Assembly (NCBI GenBank): GCA_002479035.1
Contig: DLLA01000183.1
Location: 1 to 7,922 of the forward strand
Reading direction: 5' to 3'
DNA from: Bacteroidales bacterium UBA7574
GTDB lineage: Bacteria; Bacteroidota; Bacteroidia; Bacteroidales; Paludibacteraceae
Length of the DNA stretch: 7,922 bases
Under the pieces are notes generated by a model, which was given only the letters and a program-made list of their open reading frames with translations, was not told the origin of the DNA and did no database searches. This document shows, piece after piece, positions 1 through 6,287 of this stretch (positions are counted from its first letter, which is position 1; the number at the start of each line of letters is the position of its first letter). The translations under genes and the position numbers were made by a program.

Positions 1-574
1 AGCAGTGGTCCCAATATATATAAGGTGCGACGCAGTAGTAGGGGTGCCACCAACCGGGCCAGTAGTCCCAATAGTACGGCGAATACCAACATACCCAGTC
101 CGGTCCCCAGAACCAATCATAGATGTAGGGGCGATAGACATAGACGGGCTCGATGATGTAGTTGGTGCCATAGATGTACTCGTCGCCGATGACCTGCACT
201 GTAACGCTCTGTGTCTCAGGGTCTTTCTCGACAAAGATAGAGGCAACATCCTGATAGACGTCCTTTGCCAGCACGGCTTGGATGACTACGAGGTGGCGGC
301 TGCCGTCGGCAGTCTCGATGACACGGAGGTAGTCCACCTGTCCGTCGCCGTTGAGGTCGAGGTTGGAGAAGGCAGAGTCGGGGTTGTTGAGCATCTGTTC
401 GAACTGTTCGAGGTCTTTGGCCTGCCCGAACAGCGTAGCCACCGTCTTCAAGTCGAGGTTCTCAGATATATCCGTGGAAGTGGCAGTGACCGTGACGGTC
501 TCGTCGGCGCGTCCCCAAAGGGTGGAGAGCAAAAGCCCGACAGAAAGAAGGAACATTCCGGTTTTCATACTCAT
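1..574 (-). CDS. Secreted EF-hand-like protein with Trp/Tyr/Pro-rich tail (3' end outside window)
   Basis: The visible part is 191 codons with no stop. Residues 1-23 look like a signal peptide: MSMKTG, a hydrophobic run [13 protein letters not shown], then GRA before D24, a plausible signal peptidase I site, so the protein is probably periplasmic or exported. Residues 40-70 look helical and lead into the loop DLNGDGQVD (73-81), which resembles an EF-hand or dockerin calcium loop, although the twelfth position is Arg rather than Glu. A mixed, probably beta-rich stretch follows (about 82-140). From residue 142 to the edge the chain is extremely aromatic: 9 Trp, 12 Tyr and 1 Phe in 50 residues, with three Cys (162, 181, 191). 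From memory, similar proteins of unknown function are common in Bacteroidetes. The ATG overlaps the ribBA stop (ATGA), which supports this start; a second ATG lies two codons downstream. It is the last visible gene of the operon. Function is not known. Confidence 0.85.
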   Translation of the reverse strand, partial: MSMKTGMFLLSVGLLLSTLWGRADETVTVTATSTDISENLDLKTVATLFGQAKDLEQFEQMLNNPDSAFSNLDLNGDGQVDYLRVIETADGSRHLVVIQAVLAKDVYQDVASIFVEKDPETQSVTVQVIGDEYIYGTNYIIEPVYVYRPYIYDWFWGPDWVCWYSPYYWDYWPGWWHPYYCVAPYIYWDHC

Positions 575-1809
575 ACAAGTTTTAAGTTGTGATGCATTTT
601 CTCCTTTTTTGTCCGCATATAGCGGAGGTTATAGGGATTCGGAGCAATCTCTATTGGTATATTCTCTACAATTTCTATGCCATAACTCTCGAGTCCGACA
701 CGTTTGACAGGGTTGTTTGTCAGCAAACGGAGTCTTTTGGCACCCATTTGTCGTAGGATTTGTGCGCCTACTCCGTAGTCGCGTTCATCGGGTTGGAAGC
801 CGAGATGTATGTTGGCATCGACGGTGTCGTCGCCCTGCTCTTGGAGTTTGTAGGCGCGGATTTTGTTCATGAGACCTATGCCGCGCCCCTCCTGGTTCAT
901 ATAGACGAGGATACCTTTGCCCTCCTGCTCAATCATCTGCATGGCGCGGTGCAGTTGTTCGCCGCACTCGCAACGTTTGGAACCGAAGATGTCGCCGGTC
1001 ATACATGACGAGTGGACACGGCAGAGGACGGGTTCGTCGGGCTCCCACGTGCCTTTGGTGAGGACAACATGTTCCAGACCTGTGCTGAGTTGGCGGAAGG
1101 GAGTGAGCATAAAGTCGCCGTACTCGGTGGGAAGGAAGACGGTTTCGCCGCGCTCAACGAGCACGCTTTCGGGTGCGTGGTTGTCGGGTGTGGCCGCCGT
1201 GAGCCCCGCCATACTGAGGCGATAGGCGATGAGGTCTTTGATGGAGACAAGGCTAAGTCCGTATTGCTGAGCGACTTTCTCCAGTTGGGGGAGGCGTGCC
1301 ATGGTGCCGTCTTCATTCATGATTTCGATGAGTGCGGCGGCGGGTTGCAGTCCTGCCAAGCGTGCCAAATCGACAGCCGCTTCGGTGTGCCCTGCCCGCT
1401 GCAGTACTCCGCGTTCGCGTGCATAGAGGGGATTGATGTGCCCCGGGCGACCAAACGTGGAGGGTGTAGACTTGGGGTCGGCGAGAGCGAGTATGGTTGC
1501 CGCGCGGTCTGCCGCGCTGACGCCCGTGGTGCAGCCCTCCAACTTATCGACGGTGACGGTGAACGGCGTGCCGAGCATCGAGGTGTTGTTCGCCACCTGG
1601 TGGGTGAGGTCGAGTTCGGCACAACGCTTCTCGGTGAGGGGTGCACAAAGGACTCCCCGTCCGTGCTGGAGCATGAAATTGACTTTTTCGGGGGTTATCT
1701 TCTCGGCTGCGATGATGAAGTCGCCCTCGTTCTCACGGTCTTCATCGTCCACAACAATCACAAATTTGCCCTCGCGTATGTCGCGAATCGCTTGTTCAAT
1801 CGTATCCAT
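571..1809 (-). CDS. ribBA: Bifunctional DHBP synthase / GTP cyclohydrolase II (RibBA)
   Basis: This cytosolic enzyme catalyses both entry steps of riboflavin synthesis. The RibB half makes 3,4-dihydroxy-2-butanone 4-phosphate from ribulose 5-phosphate; the RibA half opens GTP to the pyrimidine precursor. The protein is 412 aa, normal for the fusion. The RibB half (about 1-203) shows [10 protein letters not shown] (21-30), [11 protein letters not shown] (120-130) and RAGHTEA with H141 and E143. The RibA half (about 215-400) shows the zinc cysteines C269, C280 and C282 in [15 protein letters not shown], then QEGRGIGL (306-313), [12 protein letters not shown] (341-352) and LLTNNP (362-367). All key motifs of both halves are present. 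I chose the ATG at 1809 because an AT-rich leader precedes it and the family core begins there. An in-frame ATG at 1842 would add 11 residues. The gene overlaps the upstream permease gene by 52 bp and the downstream gene by 4 bp. No FMN riboswitch is visible, since its upstream sequence is permease coding DNA. Confidence 0.96.
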   Translation of the reverse strand: MDTIEQAIRDIREGKFVIVVDDEDRENEGDFIIAAEKITPEKVNFMLQHGRGVLCAPLTEKRCAELDLTHQVANNTSMLGTPFTVTVDKLEGCTTGVSAADRAATILALADPKSTPSTFGRPGHINPLYARERGVLQRAGHTEAAVDLARLAGLQPAAALIEIMNEDGTMARLPQLEKVAQQYGLSLVSIKDLIAYRLSMAGLTAATPDNHAPESVLVERGETVFLPTEYGDFMLTPFRQLSTGLEHVVLTKGTWEPDEPVLCRVHSSCMTGDIFGSKRCECGEQLHRAMQMIEQEGKGILVYMNQEGRGIGLMNKIRAYKLQEQGDDTVDANIHLGFQPDERDYGVGAQILRQMGAKRLRLLTNNPVKRVGLESYGIEIVENIPIEIAPNPYNLRYMRTKKEKMHHNLKLV

Positions 1810-3272
1810 ATCTGTTTGGTATTTATTTTCAGTTTGTCCCATAGTTTGAGCCATGCCTCGGGGTTGACGAGTGCGGAGTCGGTGGCGGCTTTGTAGGTGA
1901 GGAAAATGCCGATGGGCAGCAGTACAAACGAACTGAGCCACATGCCTGTCCAACAGGGCCAAAGGGCTTCGCGTGCCATCTTGTAGCCTGTGTTGTCGAT
2001 GATGTAGTAGATGATAAACATGATTACCGAGATGACAACAGGCGCGCCCAATCCGCCTTTGCGGGTGATGGCACCGAGGGGTGCACCGATAAAAAAGAAG
2101 ATGAGGCAGGCGAATGCCAGAGTGAACTTGCGGTGCAGTTCTATCTCGTGCTTGCGCATATAGCGTTGATAATCATCCAGCATGAGGGCATTGTAGTCGA
2201 TTTGGTCGCGCTGCGCCTTGGCTTTCTCGAGGGCTACGGAGAGTGCCCGGCACCGCTCGTCGATAGTGAAATGCGCATAGAGCGAGTCCACATCGTAGGT
2301 GCGCTCAGTAGTCTGAGCCACAGGGGCGGTGTCTATCTGCCTGCCGGACTTGCGTTCACGCCCGAAATAGCGTGTCTCGACCATGCTTTGGCTCTGCTCT
2401 CCGCTGCGGTTGTGCGCCAGAACCTGCACAGAATCAATGGAGTGTACCAACTGACGCACGTCTTTGGAGACATGCTGGTCGGCAAGAATATCCTCGTTGT
2501 AGCGGTTGAACTCGGTGTCAAAGTCAATGAGCAGTTGCTTCTCGGAGAAGGACTCGCGGCGGTATGGCACGTTCTGTTCCGAGCGTGTGGCGCGTTGTTG
2601 CTTGCGGTCAAGGTTCTCGAAAGACTCTCCGCTGTAGAGTCTGAGCAGCAGGTATTTCTTGTCGGCAGTGAAGAATATCTTGCCGGAATCGGCTACCATG
2701 ACGGTGGCATTCTGGAAACCGTCCGAGTAGTCGTAAATCATCAGGTCGTAAAGCATGCCCGTTCGCGGCTCCTTGTGGCGGACATAGATGTTGTAGCCGT
2801 CGATGCCGTCGTAGAACTCGCCCTGCGGGATGTCGAGTTCGGGTGACTTCTGCCTGAGCGAGAAGATGAGCGTCCACAGTTTGACCTGCGTGACAGGGAG
2901 TATGGAATTGGAGAAATAGAACGCTCCCACGCAGATAAACGCAATGCAAACCGTCAGCGGTCGCATGATACGGAAGAGGCTGATGCCCGCCGCTTTCATG
3001 GCTGTGAGTTCGAATTTCTCGCCCAAATTGCCGAATGAAATCAGCGATGCCAACAAGATGGCAAGGGGCAACGCCAAGGGTACCACAGACGCTACGGCAT
3101 AGATAAAGAACTCGGCTAACACACTGATTTCCACACCCTTGCCGACAAGGTCGTTGATATGCATCCATACGAACTGCATCAGTAGTATGAAGATACAAAT
3201 CATAAACGTCGCCAAGAACAACCCAAGGAAGTTCTTGATGAGGTAAAGGTCTATTTTCTTGATGATTCGCAC
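1758..3272 (-). CDS. LptF/LptG-family permease (YjgP/YjgQ), lipopolysaccharide export
   Basis: A 504-aa inner-membrane protein of the YjgP/YjgQ family. With LptB and its partner subunit it would form the ABC transporter that extracts lipopolysaccharide from the inner membrane and feeds the periplasmic Lpt bridge. Hydrophobic segments are at about 13-35, 52-82 and 104-124 at the N-terminus, and 383-402, 409-427 and 440-460 near the C-terminus, the expected three-plus-three layout. [18 protein letters not shown] (84-101) matches the cytoplasmic coupling region of the family. The intervening periplasmic part (about 125-382) is much larger than in E. coli LptF/LptG (about 360 aa in total) and contains a charged, polar stretch (about 220-375). 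The start is GTG at 3272: the next Met is residue 24, inside the first membrane helix, so GTG is needed. It follows cdd after 11 bp. The last 17 codons overlap ribBA. Whether this is the LptF or LptG paralogue cannot be settled from sequence alone, so no symbol is given. Confidence 0.9.
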   Translation of the reverse strand: MRIIKKIDLYLIKNFLGLFLATFMICIFILLMQFVWMHINDLVGKGVEISVLAEFFIYAVASVVPLALPLAILLASLISFGNLGEKFELTAMKAAGISLFRIMRPLTVCIAFICVGAFYFSNSILPVTQVKLWTLIFSLRQKSPELDIPQGEFYDGIDGYNIYVRHKEPRTGMLYDLMIYDYSDGFQNATVMVADSGKIFFTADKKYLLLRLYSGESFENLDRKQQRATRSEQNVPYRRESFSEKQLLIDFDTEFNRYNEDILADQHVSKDVRQLVHSIDSVQVLAHNRSGEQSQSMVETRYFGRERKSGRQIDTAPVAQTTERTYDVDSLYAHFTIDERCRALSVALEKAKAQRDQIDYNALMLDDYQRYMRKHEIELHRKFTLAFACLIFFFIGAPLGAITRKGGLGAPVVISVIMFIIYYIIDNTGYKMAREALWPCWTGMWLSSFVLLPIGIFLTYKAATDSALVNPEAWLKLWDKLKINTKQIWIRLNKRFATYARANL

Positions 3273-3283
3273 GCGTGGTGTGC

Positions 3284-3766
3284 TTAGCCTTTGAGGTTGT
3301 CGGACACGAAATTCAGCGGCAACAGGTCGGATGCGCTATGGAAAATATAGCACTCTCGTTCGCCGTAGAGAATGACCTCCATCGGTTGTCCGAAGCGGTG
3401 TTCTGTCTCTACCATCACCTGTCGGCATGCCCCGCACGGGCTGGCAGTGTCCTGTGTGAAGTGTCCGTCCGTGAAGCAGGCGATAGCCAACGCCACTACA
3501 GGCGTCTTCGGATGATTGGCATTGGCGGCGAAGAGCGTGGTGCGCTCGGCACAAAGTCCGCTGGGGTAGGCGGCATTCTCCTGATTAGTACCTGTAACTA
3601 TCTGCCCGTCAGCCAATAATGCAGCCGCTCCTACACAGAAATGCGAGTAGGGAGCATACGCGTCTTGCGTCTTCTGCTTCGCCATCTCCACCAAGCGGCG
3701 CTGCTGTTCACTTAGTTCGTTCTCCTGACATACAGTCAGTTTTGTATGCAATGTAACCTCTCTCAT
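3284..3766 (-). CDS. cdd: Cytidine deaminase
   Basis: A 160-aa homotetrameric-type, zinc-dependent cytidine deaminase that converts cytidine and deoxycytidine to uridine and deoxyuridine in pyrimidine salvage (cytosol). The zinc site and catalytic Glu are visible as CAE (C72, E74) and PCGAC (C111, C114). Other family blocks are YAPYSHFCVGAAALL (37-51) and TGTNQENAAYPSGLCAERT (58-76), covering substrate binding. Length fits the Bacteroidetes form, which carries an N-terminal extension of about 20 residues. I chose the ATG at 3766. The frame stays open to a TTG at 3796, but that codon lies almost at the predicted transcription start, so it is unlikely. The gene is first in the operon cdd - permease - ribBA - secreted protein and has its own promoter just upstream. 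A 4-codon ATG...TGA reading frame overlaps its start codon. Confidence 0.95.
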   Translation of the reverse strand: MREVTLHTKLTVCQENELSEQQRRLVEMAKQKTQDAYAPYSHFCVGAAALLADGQIVTGTNQENAAYPSGLCAERTTLFAANANHPKTPVVALAIACFTDGHFTQDTASPCGACRQVMVETEHRFGQPMEVILYGERECYIFHSASDLLPLNFVSDNLKG

Positions 3767-3778
3767 AGTCGTAACATC

Positions 3779-3807
3779 TGCGGGCTCTACACCCAATTAA
3801 GCCCGCA
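3779..3807. repeat. 8-bp inverted repeat over the cdd -7 box and start site
   Basis: TGCGGGCT (3779-3786) and AGCCCGCA (3800-3807) are perfect inverted copies separated by 13 bp. The arm centres are 21 bp apart, about two helical turns. The right arm overlaps the last two bases of the -7 box and the predicted start site. Much of the right arm would therefore not be transcribed, which favours a DNA operator over an RNA hairpin. This role is inferred. Confidence 0.5.
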
Positions 3808-3837
3808 AAGATACGAAAAATACACCATTTATACAAT
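3806..3837 (-). promoter_or_regulatory. Bacteroidetes-type promoter for the cdd operon
   Basis: Read on the minus strand, a -33 element ATTG (3837-3834) is followed by a 20-bp spacer and the -7 element TATCTTTG (3813-3806), matching TAnnTTTG exactly. This is the consensus for the primary sigma factor of Bacteroidetes. Transcription would start near 3800, giving an untranslated leader of about 35 nt before the ATG at 3766. It probably drives all four minus-strand genes, because no other promoter-like site was found between them. Confidence 0.65.
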
Positions 3838-3857
3838 ACTTCACAATAAAAACAGGT

Positions 3858-3906
3858 ATGCCGTATCTATGTAATACCAAACAGAGAATATGTATTTATA
3901 CGGCAT
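3858..3906. repeat. 9-bp inverted repeat with 31-bp spacer, mid-intergenic
   Basis: ATGCCGTAT (3858-3866) and ATACGGCAT (3898-3906) are perfect inverted copies separated by 31 bp. On the outer side of each arm there is also ACAATAAA (3843-3850) and its reverse complement TTTATTGT (3906-3913), at unequal distance from the arm. The left arm begins 21 bp upstream of the cdd -33 box. Paired regulator sites are the simplest reading; chance is possible in AT-rich DNA. Confidence 0.45.
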
Positions 3907-4002
3907 TTATTGTCGCTAGTCCGATTAAAATGGAAAATGTGCATACTTTTTGTGTGAAAAATAGTTTTTTATCCGAAAAAATGCAGAAATAAGCGTATTT
4001 TT

Positions 4003-4034
4003 CTTGCGTATGTAATATAGAAGCAATACCTTTG
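4003..4034 (+). promoter_or_regulatory. Bacteroidetes-type promoter for glnN
   Basis: A -33 element CTTG (4003-4006) is followed by a 20-bp spacer and the -7 element TACCTTTG (4027-4034), an exact TAnnTTTG match. Transcription would start near 4040, leaving an AT-rich leader of about 40 nt before the ATG at 4081. The leader has no Shine-Dalgarno motif, as is usual in this phylum. The hexamer GCGTAT occurs twice (3993-3998 and 4006-4011), flanking the -33 element, which could reflect an activator site but is weak evidence. Confidence 0.65.
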
Positions 4035-4080
4035 CACCCGCAAACGAGAATAAGCCAACTATGTAAACAATATAATCATT

Positions 4081-6270
4081 ATGAGCAACATTCGATTTGA
4101 AGCATTGAAGAATGCATGGAGTCATGAACCCGTTGAAGTGAAAGCCTCTGCACAACGAGCAAGCGTCATCTTCGCCCAAAACGTCTTTACGCGCGAGAAG
4201 ATGAAAGAGTACATCGCCAGCAACGTATTGGAGCAACTCTTTGACCTTATGGACAACGATAAGACACTGAGCCGCGACATTGCCAATAGTGTGGCTATCG
4301 GCATGAAGAAGTGGGCGATGGAGCAAGGTGCCACTCATTATACGCATTGGTTTCAGCCTCTGACAGGTGGTACGGCGGAAAAGCACGATGCGTTCTTTAG
4401 TTTTAGTGTTGACGGGGCACCCATGGAGGAATTCTCGGGTAGTGTTCTTTATCAGCAAGAGCCGGATGCCAGTAGTTTTCCCAGTGGTGGTATCCGCAAT
4501 ACTTTTGAGGCTCGTGGCTATTCGGCATGGGACCCATCATCACCTGCTTTTGTCATTGGCGACCGTCTGTGTATTCCAACTATCTTTGTGGCATACACAG
4601 GTGAGGCTCTTGACTACAAGACACCGCTACTGCGCTCCATATCAGCCGTGAGCAAAGCCGCCGTAGCAGTAGCCAACTATTTCGATCGCAATGTGAAACG
4701 CGTCTATAGTTACTTAGGTTGGGAACAGGAATTCTTTCTTGTGGATGAGGCGTTGTTTGCTGCGCGTCCGGACCTGGTAATGACGGGGCGCACCCTTATG
4801 GGACACTCTGCCAGCAAGAACCAACAGTTGGACGATCACTATTTTGGCATTATCCCGGAGCGAGTATTGCGCTTTATGACCGAACTCGAGATAGAATCGC
4901 TCAAATTAGGTATCCCTGTCAAGACACGTCATAATGAGGTGGCACCCAATCAGTTTGAGTTAGCCCCCATTTATGAGGAGGTAAATCTCAGCAGTGACCA
5001 TAACCAGTTGGTGATGTCGCTTATGGAACAGGTGGCACGTCGTCACCATTTCCGTGTCCTGCTTCATGAAAAGCCTTTTGGTGGCGTGAACGGTTCTGGT
5101 AAACACTGCAACTGGTCGTTAGGTACCAATACAGGAGTAAATCTCCTTAGCCCTGGCAAGAATCCGTATCAGAATCTCCAATTTGTTACGTTCCTTGTGA
5201 ATGTGCTGATGGCTGTGCAACGCCACAACGGATTGCTCAAGGCATCTATTGTATCAGCCACCAATGCCCATCGATTGGGTGCCAATGAGGCCCCACCTGC
5301 TATTATTTCTGTTTTCCTTGGTACACAAATCACCGAGGCACTCAATCAGATAGAGCATGCCGATGTGGACAAAGGCATTATCATCAATGCCAAGAAAGAG
5401 ATGAAACTCGGTGTGGGTAATATCCCCGAAATTCTCCTCGACAATACCGACCGCAACCGCACCTCGCCTTTTGCTTTTACGGGCAACCGCTTTGAGTTCC
5501 GTGCCGTGGGTTCGTCGGCAAATTGTGGTGCTGCCATGTTGGCTCTCAATGCAGCCGTGGCAGAGCAACTGACACTTTTCCGAGAGGAAGTGGACGCTCT
5601 CATAGAAGGTGGCGAAGCCAAAGAGCGTGCGTTGTTCACCGTCATCAAACGCTACTTGAATGAATGTCACGCTATTCGCTTTGATGGCAACGGCTATAGT
5701 GAAGAGTGGAAACAAGAGGCTTTACACCGTGGGCTGGATTGCGAAACGAGTGCACCGCTCGTGATTGACAACTACTTGAGCGATAGTTCGGTGACTATGT
5801 TCAAGACCACAGGCGTCCTTTCGCGGGCAGAATTGTTGTCGCGCTGTGAAGTCAAATGGGAAAACTACACGTTGAAGATACAAATCGAATCGCGTGTGTT
5901 GGGTGACTTGGTGATTAACCATATCTTGCCTGCTGCCAAACGCTACCAGACGATGCTCCTGCAGAATGTGCTGAGTGTCAAGCAAGTATTCCCTGAAGAA
6001 GAGGTGAGCAAACTCAACGAGCAGGACTACATCATTATCCGCCGTATAGAGAAACATGTGGCAGCAATTATAGAAGAAGTTGAGCAGATGAAGAATGCCC
6101 GTAAACAGGCCAATCACATAGATAATCAGCGAGATAAGGCTATTGCATACCATGACAACGTCATGCCGCTTATGGAACAGATACGCGACCATGTGGACCA
6201 CTTGGAATTGGTAGTGGATGACGAACTATGGACGCTACCCAAATATCGCGAGATGCTCTTTATCCATTAG
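4081..6270 (+). CDS. glnN: Glutamine synthetase type III (GSIII)
   Basis: ATP-dependent ligation of ammonia to glutamate to form glutamine, the main ammonia assimilation step; a cytosolic oligomer (GSIII enzymes are double-ringed dodecamers). The protein is 729 aa, the usual size of Bacteroidetes GSIII and far longer than GSI or GSII. Family features in order are an N-terminal GSIII-specific region (1-125), SSFPSGGIRNTFEARGYSAW (131-150), the active-site block NEVAPNQFELAPI (285-297), EKPFGGVNGSGKHCNWSL (330-347) with the nucleotide and metal-binding region, NRTSPFAFTGNRFEFRAVGS (459-478), and a long helical C-terminal region (about 590-729). All catalytic blocks appear intact. The start has a matching promoter about 50 bp upstream and an AT-rich leader. 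It is transcribed alone, divergently from cdd and convergently with mfd. No other nitrogen gene such as gltB, amtB or glnB is in the window. Confidence 0.97.
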   Translation: MSNIRFEALKNAWSHEPVEVKASAQRASVIFAQNVFTREKMKEYIASNVLEQLFDLMDNDKTLSRDIANSVAIGMKKWAMEQGATHYTHWFQPLTGGTAEKHDAFFSFSVDGAPMEEFSGSVLYQQEPDASSFPSGGIRNTFEARGYSAWDPSSPAFVIGDRLCIPTIFVAYTGEALDYKTPLLRSISAVSKAAVAVANYFDRNVKRVYSYLGWEQEFFLVDEALFAARPDLVMTGRTLMGHSASKNQQLDDHYFGIIPERVLRFMTELEIESLKLGIPVKTRHNEVAPNQFELAPIYEEVNLSSDHNQLVMSLMEQVARRHHFRVLLHEKPFGGVNGSGKHCNWSLGTNTGVNLLSPGKNPYQNLQFVTFLVNVLMAVQRHNGLLKASIVSATNAHRLGANEAPPAIISVFLGTQITEALNQIEHADVDKGIIINAKKEMKLGVGNIPEILLDNTDRNRTSPFAFTGNRFEFRAVGSSANCGAAMLALNAAVAEQLTLFREEVDALIEGGEAKERALFTVIKRYLNECHAIRFDGNGYSEEWKQEALHRGLDCETSAPLVIDNYLSDSSVTMFKTTGVLSRAELLSRCEVKWENYTLKIQIESRVLGDLVINHILPAAKRYQTMLLQNVLSVKQVFPEEEVSKLNEQDYIIIRRIEKHVAAIIEEVEQMKNARKQANHIDNQRDKAIAYHDNVMPLMEQIRDHVDHLELVVDDELWTLPKYREMLFIH

Positions 6271-6287
6271 GGGTTCCAATTACCCCT
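6269..6287. terminator. Short hairpin over both stop codons at the glnN/mfd convergence
   Basis: AGGGGT (6269-6274), loop TCCAATT, ACCCCT (6282-6287). The stem is 6 bp and GC-rich, with a 7-nt loop. It contains the last two bases of the glnN TAG and the whole mfd TAA. It could stop transcription in both directions, but neither side has a T-tract, so intrinsic termination is doubtful. Confidence 0.3.

Larger units (their letters stand above)
3767..4080. other. Divergent intergenic regulatory region between cdd and glnN
   Basis: This 314-bp AT-rich stretch has no convincing gene. It contains outward-facing promoters for cdd (minus) and glnN (plus), an 8-bp inverted repeat over the cdd -7 box, a 9-bp inverted repeat with distant arms at 3858-3906, and a run of A- and T-tracts at 3947-4002 upstream of the glnN promoter. 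The sequence elements are seen directly; their regulatory roles are inferred. Confidence 0.85.

Noticed and set aside
5..592. 195-codon plus-strand open frame at the left edge
   Set aside because: The minus-strand frame here has a signal peptide, calcium loop, patterned aromatic tail and ATGA coupling to ribBA; the plus frame is its shadow.
1012..1896. 294-codon plus-strand open frame antisense to ribBA
   Set aside because: It lies opposite a fully conserved enzyme, has no recognisable motif or promoter, and is explained by codon bias of the real gene.
1810..1962. Extended N-terminus of ribBA reaching a start at 1962
   Set aside because: The extra 51 residues lie inside the permease membrane-helix coding region and do not resemble RibB; the family core starts near 1809.
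2133..2846. 237-codon plus-strand open frame antisense to the LptF/LptG-type permease
   Set aside because: No family features were seen and it sits wholly within a well-supported gene on the other strand.
3767..4080. Possible riboswitch or small RNA in the cdd-glnN spacer
   Set aside because: Predicted leaders are only about 35-40 nt, too short for known riboswitch aptamers, and no conserved RNA structure was recognised.
3925..4458. 177-codon minus-strand frame spanning the intergenic region and the glnN 5' end
   Set aside because: Most of it is antisense to glnN coding sequence and it would cross the glnN promoter; the protein has no recognisable features.
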